From Chloroflexota bacterium (lineage in GTDB: Bacteria; Chloroflexota; Chloroflexia; Thermomicrobiales; UBA6265), in contig JAFAEX010000065.1 in the NCBI GenBank assembly GCA_023423795.1, forward strand, positions 1 through 8,458: a DNA stretch of 8,458 bases. Direction: 5' to 3'. The notes below the pieces were generated by a model. The model made no database searches, had not been told where the DNA came from, and was given only the letters and a program-made list of their open reading frames with translations. Below are positions 1-6,468 of the stretch, one piece after another; the stretch's first letter is position 1, and every line of letters begins with the position of its first letter. Made by a program: the position numbers and the translations under genes.

Positions 1-167
1 CCTGGCGCCTCCTCGTTTCTGAAGCGAACAACACCGCTCATGCCGCGTCCCGCTTACCAGCATCCCCAGCCCGCCGCAACGACACGTCTCGGGCCGCGCT
101 AATGCTCCACTAACAGCCAGCACCCAGACTAGGGACCGGGCGACCACTCCCGTGGAAGCGAGCGCGC

Positions 168-203
168 ATGAGCACCCGACACCCGACACCCGATACCCGG
201 TGA
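168..203 (+). CDS. possible 11-residue leader ORF upstream of the initiator-like gene
   Basis: An ATG at 168 opens a short frame, MSTRHPTPDTR, that ends in TGA at 201-203, five bases before the GTG start of the next gene. A purine-rich GGAAG lies at 154-158, nine bases upstream of this ATG, whereas the GTG at 208 has no recognisable Shine-Dalgarno sequence. This fits a leader peptide that brings ribosomes to the GTG by translational coupling. Its codons are built mostly from a 7-bp tandem repeat, so it may equally be accidental. Confidence 0.25.
   Translation: MSTRHPTPDTR
173..200 (+). repeat. 7-bp tandem repeat (CACCCGA, four units)
   Basis: CACCCGA occurs head to tail at 173-179, 180-186 and 187-193, followed by a variant, TACCCGG, at 194-200. 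The array ends eight bases before the GTG start at 208, where a ribosome binding site would normally lie. It could be a protein-binding array controlling the gene or a simple slippage-prone repeat; the sequence does not decide. Confidence 0.6.
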
Positions 204-207
204 CGCC

Positions 208-2202
208 GTGACCGCCCGCGACGAGCGGCGGCCGGTCGCCGCCGTGCCGGACGCAACGCGGGGCGGCGAGGACACCCGCCGGCGCGGCTGGTTCTGGCAC
301 TGGAACGCGCTCATCACCCAGTACGCCCCACTGATCGGGCTGAAGGGGGTGGGGCTGCTCAACTCCTACACGGTCTGGACCGACCGCCGCGAGGAGTCGC
401 CCCACCGCGGCTACGCCTTCCCGTCCCAGCAGCGCGAGGCAGACTTCTACGGCGAAGACCGGGCCGAACTCATCGTCATCAACAAGATCCTCGTCGCCCT
501 CGACCTCATCGAGATCCGCAAGGAACTCGTCTCCCGCACCGATTCGCAGGGCCGGCGCTGGAAGGTGCCCCACAACTTCTACCGGGTGAAGGACCACGAC
601 GACGGCTTCACCCTCGGCGCCGGCGACGTCCTCCGGGTCGCCGAACTGGCCGCCCGCGACAAGGCGGTCTACCGCTACGTGCGCCGCGTCTTCTCCCCGA
701 AGTTCGCGCCGATCGACGACGGTAACCCGTGGCACGCCGTCCTCGCCGAAGTTCGGCAGCACCCCACCTGGCAGGAACTCGCCGCCCGTGCCGCCGCCGA
801 GGAAGATCGCGCCTCGGCCCGGACCCGCGCCGGCCACGCCGCCCGCAACAAGGGCGCGGCCAAGCCGGAGGCGGAGACGGACGCGGCCCCGGCAGCCGTC
901 ACCGAGTCCACTTTTTTTGTGCCAGAAGGCGGTGACGGCGGGGCAGGGGAGCGGGTGGACTCCGACAGCGCCACTGGCGATACGCGACAGTCCTCCGAGA
1001 CCGTTGTTGCATCCATCAACACCGGTTCGGTCCCGGTTGTTGCACTCGCCAACAACGGTTCGCGCCGATCCGGACCGACCGTTGTTGGCCGGAGCAGCCG
1101 GCGCCAGCCTGCCGTTGTTGAACCGACCAACACGACGTACGACCAATCCAAAGCAACAACGACGAGGAGTGGGGTCGAGCACGATTCGGCGGAGCCGGGA
1201 ACGAGCGGGGACCCCGCCGCCAGTCTGGTCGGCGCGATCGACCAGGTTCCGGTGGCGACAGGAGGAGCAGCGGTTGCGGCGAACGCCGGATTCGCCGACG
1301 ATGCACGCCCGGTTCCGGGCGCCGCGCCGGACGACGGTCCGGGCCGGGCCGCCGCGATCCGCGCCTTCGAAGAAGCGAACGCGCGGGAAGCGACCCCGGC
1401 CGAGCGGCGGTTGCTCGCCGGGCTGGCCGAACGGTTCGAGCCGGCCGCGGCTGCCGCCGGTTCCTCCGGGTGGGCCTGGCTGGCGGACGCCATCTACGAA
1501 GCGGTCGAAGCCGGCAGCCGGTTCGTCGCCCCGCGCCGGGCCCGCGAGATCCTCACCCGCTGGGAGCGCGACGGTTGTCCGCAAACCGATGACGCCCCGG
1601 CCGGTCGCCGCAATGCGGACAATTCGGCGGGCGCGGCGTCTCCGGTCCGGGCCGGGGAGGGAATGGCTCCCGCGGCGCGCGGCGCGGTTGGCTCCGCCCG
1701 CGAGGCGACGCAGTCTCCGGCGGTGCGGGATGCCGGACCCCGCGGGCGGTCGCCGGCAGTGGCGAACGTGGCACGGGTGGTCCCTGCCCGGCCGGCGCTG
1801 CCGGATGCCGACACGCCGTTGCCGGACCCGGAGCCCTTCGTGGTCGAGGAGTGCGGCCTGACCTCCGGCGCGGTCTGGGCCGCCGTGCTGACCGAGGTGG
1901 TCGCCGCCGGATCGGTCTCGGCCGCCGAGTTCGCCGCCTGGGTGAAACCCACCCTGCTGCTCGGGCGGGCCGGCGAAGGGCCGGGAGCGCCGCTGGTCGT
2001 CGGGGCGTCCCACCCGGCCGCGCGCCGCCGGATCGAGGCGCGCCACCTCGCGGCGCTGCGGGCGGCGGCGGGGTCCGTGCTCGGCCGCCCGGTCGAGGTG
2101 GAGATCGCCGTCACCCGGGAGTGGCTGCTCCAGCAGGGTGCCGCCTCGGCCGGATTCGATGGCGACGAGGATGCGCCTGCCCGGCGCGTGGCGGGCGGAT
2201 AA
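208..2202 (+). CDS. replication-initiator-like protein: winged helix + DnaD-like + DnaA domain I-like
   Basis: Seen: residues about 28-125 (from WFWHWNALITQYAPLIGLKG to HNFYRVKD) have a winged-helix pattern, with a PSQQREAD recognition-helix-like stretch near 72-79 and an I-N-K-I-L..L-D-L-I-E-I-R wing. Residues about 381-457 follow the DnaD/DnaB_2 C-terminal pattern (FEEA..R..TP.E, then DAIYEAVEAG, ending EILTRWERDG). Residues about 552-637 follow DnaA domain I (VWAAVLTEV, EFAAWVKPT, LVVGASHPAARRRIE, GRPVEVEIAV). Linkers at 195-378 and 460-545 are low-complexity and probably disordered. No AAA+ Walker motif and no DnaA domain IV are present. Known: DnaD helps load helicase at origins in Firmicutes, and DnaA domain I is a protein-docking module. 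Inferred: an origin-binding or helicase-loading factor for the chromosome, a plasmid or a prophage. The GTG start at 208 is the only one upstream of the conserved domain in this open frame, which begins after a stop at 169-171. Coding is convincing; function is moderate confidence. Confidence 0.88.
   Translation: MTARDERRPVAAVPDATRGGEDTRRRGWFWHWNALITQYAPLIGLKGVGLLNSYTVWTDRREESPHRGYAFPSQQREADFYGEDRAELIVINKILVALDLIEIRKELVSRTDSQGRRWKVPHNFYRVKDHDDGFTLGAGDVLRVAELAARDKAVYRYVRRVFSPKFAPIDDGNPWHAVLAEVRQHPTWQELAARAAAEEDRASARTRAGHAARNKGAAKPEAETDAAPAAVTESTFFVPEGGDGGAGERVDSDSATGDTRQSSETVVASINTGSVPVVALANNGSRRSGPTVVGRSSRRQPAVVEPTNTTYDQSKATTTRSGVEHDSAEPGTSGDPAASLVGAIDQVPVATGGAAVAANAGFADDARPVPGAAPDDGPGRAAAIRAFEEANAREATPAERRLLAGLAERFEPAAAAAGSSGWAWLADAIYEAVEAGSRFVAPRRAREILTRWERDGCPQTDDAPAGRRNADNSAGAASPVRAGEGMAPAARGAVGSAREATQSPAVRDAGPRGRSPAVANVARVVPARPALPDADTPLPDPEPFVVEECGLTSGAVWAAVLTEVVAAGSVSAAEFAAWVKPTLLLGRAGEGPGAPLVVGASHPAARRRIEARHLAALRAAAGSVLGRPVEVEIAVTREWLLQQGAASAGFDGDEDAPARRVAGG
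912..918 (+). other. T7 homopolymer within the initiator-like gene
   Basis: Seven consecutive T residues encode Phe236-Phe237 (ACT TTT TTT GTG) in an otherwise very GC-rich linker. Addition of one T, by polymerase slippage, would shift reading to a frame ending in TGA at 933-935. The product would be about 242 residues and keep only the winged-helix part. No stimulatory hairpin was established. It may simply be a chance run. Confidence 0.4.
1001..1161. repeat. cluster of six CGTTGTTG-type repeats on both strands (iteron-like)
   Basis: CCGTTGTTG is found exactly at 1001-1009, 1079-1087 and 1112-1120 on the + strand and at 1050-1058 on the - strand. Close variants are CGGTTGTTG at 1034-1042 (+) and CGTTGTTG at 1154-1161 (-). 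Copies at 1049-1059 and 1078-1088 form a perfect 11-bp inverted repeat with an 18-bp spacer. The cluster lies in the disordered linker of the initiator-like protein and forces unusual GTT GTT and AAC AAC codon pairs. One copy is in a different reading frame, so the conserved thing is the DNA, not the peptide. A binding site for the encoded protein is an inference. Confidence 0.65.
1575..1622. promoter_or_regulatory. inverted pair of DnaA-box-like 9-mers
   Basis: TTGTCCGCA at 1575-1583 (+) is repeated exactly as its complement at 1614-1622 (-). It differs at one position from TTGTCCACA, the DnaA box form of high-GC bacteria. A third relative, TTGTCCGCG, lies at 2219-2227 just after the gene. 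Two or three 9-mers with a mismatch can arise by chance in 2 kb, so this is suggestive only. Confidence 0.3.
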
Positions 2203-2267
2203 ACGGTGTGTGCGCTGATTGTCCGCGATAGGCGGCCGGCTCTGGCGTCCTGTCGCATTACACACCC

Positions 2268-2371
2268 CGTCATCCCGAGCCGGTCGGAGGATCTCGTGCT
2301 CGATCGGGGGTTGGGGAGTCGAGCAGCGGACGAGATCCCTCGACCGGTGTATGGACCGGCTCGGGATGACG
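2268..2371. repeat. inverted repeat with 18-bp perfect arms
   Basis: Arms at 2268-2285 and 2354-2371 are perfectly complementary (CGTCATCCCGAGCCGGTC and its complement). Nested inside, GAGGATCTCGT at 2287-2297 nearly complements ACGAGATCCCTC at 2330-2341, with one extra base. A partial relative of the right half is found at 6663-6703, so this looks like a dispersed intergenic repeat rather than a one-off hairpin. No transposase is present, and I found no target duplication. Confidence 0.7.
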
Positions 2372-2486
2372 ACGGGATGGCAGCGCCCGGAAACCGGAGG
2401 GAAGCGCCCCGCTCTTCCGGTTCCTTCCCGCCGGAGCGAGTGGGTAAGCGAGGGCACAGGCTCTTCCGGCGGCTCGCGATTGCCGG

Positions 2487-2532
2487 GCAAACGAAACGCC
2501 GGAGGCTCGATGGCCTCCGGCGTTTCGTTTGC
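2487..2532. terminator. 20-bp perfect hairpin, probable bidirectional terminator
   Basis: Arms at 2487-2506 and 2513-2532 are exactly complementary, with a six-base loop (TCGATG). The hairpin sits 21 bp beyond the stop codon of the minus-strand secreted-protein gene and between convergent genes. There is no clear T run on either side; the stem base carries GTTTCGTTTG. Hairpin-only terminators of this kind are plausible in GC-rich bacteria. Confidence 0.65.
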
Positions 2533-2553
2533 GGACTGCGTGCGAGCGAAGGA

Positions 2554-4041
2554 TCAGGAGGGCGGTTGCACCTCGAGGGTCCACGGACCGGACGCATCGA
2601 CCAGGAGCGACCAGTCTCCCTCCTCGGTGCGGTACCGGGTACGGCCGTCGAAGACCCCGTCGGCCTCGATCACGATCTCCTCGGCCCCGTCCGGATCGAC
2701 CAGCGAGACGATGAACGGCCCGTCGCCGTCGTGCGTCGCGACGTAGGTCAGCCTCCCGCCGGGGGACGTGAAGTCGCCGGCGTCGATGATCCCGGCGTCG
2801 CCGCTGGCGCTGAAGACGAGGTCCGTGGCGGCGGTGTCTGCGGCGGCGTCATCCGCCGCCGCGGAGGATGCGGCGGCGGCAGCGGCTTCTGCGGCGGCGT
2901 CCGCGGCGGCCGCCGCGTCGTCGCCCGTCGCGGATTCGGCCGGATCGGTATCGGACACCTCGATGGTCCAGGGGCCGGACGCATCGACCAGGATCGAGAA
3001 GGGGCCTGCCCCGGTGCGGAACCGGACCTGGTCGTCGTAGACCCCGTCCGCTTCGATGACGATCTCCTCGGCCCCGTCGGGATCGACCAGCGAGACGGCG
3101 AAGGGTCCGTCGCCGTCGTGGGTCGCGGTGTAGTAGAGCCGGCCGCCGGGCGAGGAGAACTCCCCGGCGTCGATGATGCCGGCGTCGCCGGTGGCGGTGA
3201 ACGGCAGCGTCGATTCCGCGTCGGCGGGCGGTTCGGGCGCGTCGTCGGCAGGCGCGCCGTCGGCGGGCGCGCTGTCGGCAGACGCCGCGGCCGCCGCGGC
3301 CGGGGCGGTCTCCGCGACGCCGAGCGTCCACGGGCCGGTGGCATCGACCCGGACCGAGGTGGTTCCTTCCGGAGTCCGCAGCCTCGCCTGGCCTTCGGCG
3401 ACCCCTTCCTCCTCGATCGCGACCTGCTCTTCGCCGTCGGCATCGACGATCGTGACGACGAAGGGGCCGTCGCCCTCGTGGGTGGCGGCGTAGACGAGCC
3501 GGCCGCCGGGGGAGGCGAACGACCCGGCCTCGGTCGTCCCGGCGTCGCCGCTGGCGGCGAACGGCAGCGGCGACGCCGACACGGGCACGGTGGACGCGCC
3601 GGCGGTGTCGTCGGCGTTGTCCTGGTTGCGATTGCGGTTGCGCTGGCGATCCTGCCCGCCGTCGTCGGCCGCGTCGTCGGCGGGCGCTTCGGCGAGCACC
3701 GGGGTGCCGCTGGCCAGGAACTCCCAGCGCACCCAGCCCTCGTCGCCGCTGTCGAGCACGAGGATCGGCCACCAGGCGTGCCCGTCGATGTACTCGCCGG
3801 GGCCGGTGACCTCGACCGGCTCGCCGTCCTGCAGGATCGCGATCTCTTCGGCGTCGTCGCCGGGGTCGAGCCGCACCCGGATGTTCTCGCCGCGCAATTG
3901 CGTTTCCAGCCCTTCGATCTGGGCCGGCGGCGCGGCGAGGGTGGGCAACGGCGCAAGCGGGGCGGCGAGCAGGCCGCCCACCAGCAGGGCGCCGAGCGCC
4001 GCGCGCCCGGGCGCGGCAGGATGGTGGCGTCGGGGGGTCAC
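2554..4041 (-). CDS. secreted protein: signal peptide, SH3b-like domain, three beta-rich repeats
   Basis: The start is GTG at 4041, because GGAGGAG (4054-4048) stands six bases upstream. A longer frame back to 4170 would overlap the start of the divergent regulator gene and lacks this site. Length is 495 residues. Residues 1-38 look like a signal peptide: RR at 4-5, hydrophobic AALGALLVGGLLAAPLAPL, then TLAAPPA as a likely cleavage region. Residues about 45-112 resemble a bacterial SH3 (SH3b) domain (IRVRLDPG...PVEVTGP...WWPILV...GWVRWEFL). Three homologous ~85-residue units follow at 159-243, 279-363 and 408-492. Each has GDAG...AG.F.SPGGRL.Y.ATH.GDGPF..S.VD.DG and ends in V(D)A(S/T)GPWT. 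They are joined by Ala/Asp/Pro-rich linkers. I do not recognise the repeat family; the beta-sandwich fold is inferred. Role unknown, probably cell-surface or extracellular binding. It is transcribed divergently from the MarR/exporter pair. Confidence 0.85.
   Translation of the reverse strand: MTPRRHHPAAPGRAALGALLVGGLLAAPLAPLPTLAAPPAQIEGLETQLRGENIRVRLDPGDDAEEIAILQDGEPVEVTGPGEYIDGHAWWPILVLDSGDEGWVRWEFLASGTPVLAEAPADDAADDGGQDRQRNRNRNQDNADDTAGASTVPVSASPLPFAASGDAGTTEAGSFASPGGRLVYAATHEGDGPFVVTIVDADGEEQVAIEEEGVAEGQARLRTPEGTTSVRVDATGPWTLGVAETAPAAAAAASADSAPADGAPADDAPEPPADAESTLPFTATGDAGIIDAGEFSSPGGRLYYTATHDGDGPFAVSLVDPDGAEEIVIEADGVYDDQVRFRTGAGPFSILVDASGPWTIEVSDTDPAESATGDDAAAAADAAAEAAAAAASSAAADDAAADTAATDLVFSASGDAGIIDAGDFTSPGGRLTYVATHDGDGPFIVSLVDPDGAEEIVIEADGVFDGRTRYRTEEGDWSLLVDASGPWTLEVQPPS
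2566..3567 (-). repeat. three tandem coding repeats (~255 bp each)
   Basis: Units lie at 3313-3567 (first), 2953-3207 (second) and 2566-2820 (third) on the minus strand. The second and third share long identical peptide runs such as VSLVDPDGAEEIVIEADGV and LVDASGPWT, while the first is clearly more diverged (VTIVDADGEEQVAIEEEGV). This points to an older duplication followed by a more recent one. Confidence 0.85.
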
Positions 4042-4118
4042 GGATCGCTCCTCCGGGATGATCGCCGAACGCGGCGTTGGCGAACGCCGGCGCGGGGACG
4101 CTGCGGCGCGATGCCGAA

Positions 4119-4124
4119 AGTGTA
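4119..4124 (-). promoter_or_regulatory. weak candidate -10 element for the secreted-protein gene
   Basis: Read on the minus strand, 4124-4119 is TACACT, matching TATAAT at four of six positions, and would start a transcript near 4112 with a ~70-base leader. No good -35 hexamer is visible at 16-18 bp spacing. The same heptamer, CTACACT, occurs on the minus strand at 7110-7104. Confidence 0.25.
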
Positions 4125-4163
4125 GTGCCCGCATCGCGTCCTCATCGGTGCGTTGCAGGGGCC

Positions 4164-4200
4164 TTGCCACCGGCCCGGTTCGTGGATATCCTTCGGATCG
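4164..4200 (+). promoter_or_regulatory. promoter of the MarR/exporter operon, apparently leaderless
   Basis: TTGCCA at 4164-4169 (five of six matches to TTGACA) is separated by exactly 17 bp from TATCCT at 4187-4192 (four of six to TATAAT). The expected transcription start, seven or eight bases after the -10, is 4199-4200, which is the G of the GTG start codon. The -10 overlaps the 8-bp palindrome GGATATCC (4184-4191), and ATCC/GGAT at 4188-4198 forms a second small dyad. Either could be part of an autoregulatory operator. GAATGATTC at 4202-4210 is a further short dyad just inside the gene. Confidence 0.55.
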
Positions 4201-4736
4201 TGAATGATTCGGGATGCGAACGAAATTGCCGCGCCGACGACGAGCCGATCGATGCGGCCCTCGTGGATGCCGTCATGCCGCTGATGCCGCTGCTCGGCCG
4301 GCGGCTCCATGCCGGGCTCATCCGGCGCGGGCAGGATTCTGGCCTGACCGTCGCCCAGACCAAGGCGGTGCTCCACCTGGCCGCCGACGGCCCGCTGGCC
4401 GTCGGGGACCTCGCCGCGCGGCTCGGCGTCTCGATGCCGGCCGCCTCGGAACTGGTCGATCGCCTCGCCGAGGGCGGGTTCGCGCGCCGGGAGGACGACC
4501 CGGCCGACCGCCGCCGGGTGCTGGTGGCCGCCACCCCGGAGGCGGCGCGCATCGGGGCCGGCCTCGCCGATCTGCGCCGGTCGCAGGTGCGGCGGGCGCT
4601 GGCGTTGCTGCCGCCGGAGGAGCGGGCGGTTTTCCCGCGCGCGCTGGCGGCGCTGACGGCGGCGCTGGACGACGGCGCGGACCCGCGCGGCCCGTCCGTT
4701 GCGAACGACCCGGTCGCGGCGGCGTCCCGCTCCTGA
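4200..4736 (+). CDS. MarR-family transcriptional regulator
   Basis: A 178-residue winged-helix regulator of the MarR type. Seen: a helical N-terminus (about 18-46), LTVAQTKAVLHLAADGPLAV at 49-68, the helix-turn-helix GDLAARLGVSMPAASELVDR near 69-88, and the wing with the family hallmark REDDPADRRRVLVAATPEA at 97-115. A dimerisation helix of Leu and Ala follows (about 120-160). Known: MarR proteins are dimers that repress nearby efflux or stress genes and release DNA on ligand binding. The start is chosen as GTG 4200 because a good promoter places the transcript 5' end there; no Shine-Dalgarno is visible. An upstream ATG at 4077 would add 41 residues, overlap the promoter and lacks family resemblance. 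The exporter gene follows after 61 bp on the same strand, so this is most likely its regulator. The ligand is unknown. Confidence 0.92.
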   Translation: MNDSGCERNCRADDEPIDAALVDAVMPLMPLLGRRLHAGLIRRGQDSGLTVAQTKAVLHLAADGPLAVGDLAARLGVSMPAASELVDRLAEGGFARREDDPADRRRVLVAATPEAARIGAGLADLRRSQVRRALALLPPEERAVFPRALAALTAALDDGADPRGPSVANDPVAAASRS

Positions 4737-4797
4737 CCGCCCCGGCGAACCCCCACCGGCATCCCTTCGACCTTCATACGAAAGGCGCCCACCGTCC

Positions 4798-6468
4798 ATG
4801 AGCCAGCAGCCGGCCCACATCGAGACCCCGTCGCCTCCGGGCGGGCCGCCACCGGCCGATCTCGGCGGCCGCAGCCCGTGGCTGATCCTGGCCGTGCTGT
4901 GCGGTGCGGTGTTCATGCTGCTGCTGGACACCACCATCGTGAACGTCGCCCAGCAGGTGATCAAGGACGGGCTCGGCGCGTCGCTGCCCGAGATCCAGTG
5001 GATCCTCGATTCGTACATCCTCGCCTACGCGGTGCTGCTGCTGACCTTCGGGCGGCTCGGCGATGTGTTCGGGCGCAAGAAGATGTTCATCTGGGGGATG
5101 GCGGTCTTTACCGTCGCGTCGGCCCTGTGTGGCGCGTCGTCGTGGCTGGCGGACCTGCTGGGCGTGAACGGCGCGGCGGCCCTCATCTTCTTCCGGGTGC
5201 TGCAAGGCGCGGGCGGCGCCCTGATGATGCCGCAGACGCTCTCCCTCATCACCGTCGTCTTCCCGCCGCAGCAGCGCGGCGCGGCGATGGGCCTGTGGGG
5301 CTCCGTCGTTTCGCTCGGCGCGATCCTCGGGCCGATCGTCGGCGGCTTCATCGTCACCAACTACGCCTGGGAGTGGGTCTTCCTGATCAACATCCCGGTC
5401 GGCATCGTCGCCATCCTGCTGACGCAGGCGATCGTGCCGGAGTCGAAGGACCCGCTGGCGAGCCCGAGCGTGGACTGGCCGGGGGTGTTGCTGTCCGGGA
5501 CCGGCATCTTCGCGCTGGTGTTCGCCGCCATCGAGGGCGCGCACCTCGGCTGGACCAGCCCCACGATCCTCGGGTTGGTGGCGTTGGGCACGCTGCTGCT
5601 CGCCGGGTTCGTCTGGTGGGAGCGGCGCGCCGCGGACCCGATGATGAAACTGGAACTGTTCGGCATCCGCAACTTCTCGGTCGGCAACGTCATCGGCCTC
5701 GCCGTCTCCTTCGGAATGCTCGGCATCTTCTTCCCGATGACGCTGTTCCTGCAGGGCGCGCTGGGGTTCTCGCCGATCGCGGCCGGGCTGGCGACCGCGC
5801 CGCTCTCGGTGGCCACCATGATCGTTGCGCCGCTCTCGGGCCGCCTGTCCGACCGCTTCGGCGCGCGCTGGATCCTCGTGGCCGGGCTGAGCCTGATGAT
5901 CGTCGGCATCCTGCTGATCGCGGCGGTCGTTTCGCCCGGCACGACGTGGCAGGTGCTGCTGTTGCCGCTGCTGGTGACCGGCACGGGGATGGGCATGACC
6001 TTCGCCCCGATGACGGCGGCGGCGATGGCGGAGGTCCCGCCGCGCATCGCCGGCTCGGCCTCGGGCATCCTCAACACGGCGCGCAACATCGGGCAGGTGC
6101 TGGGAATCGCGGTGCTGGGATCGGTGCTGCAAACGCGCATCGGCGGGCACGCCGCCGACCTGCTGGCCGGGCTCGGCACCCTCTCCTCGGGGACCATCGA
6201 GGGCGTCGCGCTGCTGGTGCGGGATTCGAACCTCGCCGCGGTGCCGGACTTCGTTGCCCAGGCGGAGCCGGCGGCCACGGGCGCGTTGCCTGCCATCTTC
6301 GGGGCGGCGCAGGGCGCGTTCGTGGCCGGCATCGTCGATACGTTCCGGACGGGCGCGTTCATCTGCCTGTTCGCGCTGGCGGCCGCGTTCCTGATCCGCA
6401 ACCCGCGCCGCGCTCCCGCCGCCCGGCCGGCGGCGCAGGCCGCGCCCACTCCGGCCTCCGCGGACTGA
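4798..6468 (+). CDS. DHA2-family (EmrB/QacA-type) MFS drug exporter
   Basis: A 556-residue inner-membrane proton-coupled drug exporter with about 14 predicted hydrophobic segments. Seen: motif D1-like LLLDTTIVNVA at 41-51 in the first helix, motif A GRLGDVFGRKK at 85-95, RVLQGAGGALMMPQ at 133-146 (motif B region), motif C GAILGPIVGG at 174-183, and WEWVFLINIPVG at 191-202, typical of DHA2 proteins. A second motif A-like loop, SGRLSDRFGARW, lies at 347-358. The C-terminus ends in an Ala/Pro tail. The start ATG at 4798 follows a weak GAAAGG (4780-4785) 12 bases upstream; an in-frame ATG at 4699 would overlap the regulator gene and add a non-hydrophobic extension. It lies 61 bp after the MarR gene and is probably co-transcribed with it. 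The family is certain but the substrate is not; several unrelated toxic compounds are usual for this group. Confidence 0.95.
   Translation: MSQQPAHIETPSPPGGPPPADLGGRSPWLILAVLCGAVFMLLLDTTIVNVAQQVIKDGLGASLPEIQWILDSYILAYAVLLLTFGRLGDVFGRKKMFIWGMAVFTVASALCGASSWLADLLGVNGAAALIFFRVLQGAGGALMMPQTLSLITVVFPPQQRGAAMGLWGSVVSLGAILGPIVGGFIVTNYAWEWVFLINIPVGIVAILLTQAIVPESKDPLASPSVDWPGVLLSGTGIFALVFAAIEGAHLGWTSPTILGLVALGTLLLAGFVWWERRAADPMMKLELFGIRNFSVGNVIGLAVSFGMLGIFFPMTLFLQGALGFSPIAAGLATAPLSVATMIVAPLSGRLSDRFGARWILVAGLSLMIVGILLIAAVVSPGTTWQVLLLPLLVTGTGMGMTFAPMTAAAMAEVPPRIAGSASGILNTARNIGQVLGIAVLGSVLQTRIGGHAADLLAGLGTLSSGTIEGVALLVRDSNLAAVPDFVAQAEPAATGALPAIFGAAQGAFVAGIVDTFRTGAFICLFALAAAFLIRNPRRAPAARPAAQAAPTPASAD

Larger units (their letters stand above)
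2203..2553. other. intergenic stretch between convergent genes, hairpin-rich
   Basis: This 351-bp gap between the convergent initiator-like gene and secreted-protein gene contains no convincing gene; the open frames in it are translations of inverted repeats. It holds a perfect 18-bp inverted repeat (2268-2371), an imperfect hairpin around 2393-2420 (ACCGGAGGGAAG facing CTCTTCCGGT), and a terminator-like hairpin (2487-2532). Confidence 0.6.

Noticed and set aside
788..1861. 357-codon frame overlapping the initiator-like gene
   Set aside because: Arg/Pro/Ser-rich composition with no domain pattern; it is an out-of-frame reading of the linker and DnaD-like region.
1494..2597. 367-codon minus-strand frame over the 3' half of the initiator-like gene
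   Set aside because: Low-complexity shadow that crosses the 2268-2371 inverted repeat; no start signal or family resemblance.
2206..4125. 639-codon open frame on the plus strand
   Set aside because: It is antisense to the secreted repeat protein, whose signal peptide, ribosome site and repeated domains are convincing; the shadow merely mirrors the repeats.
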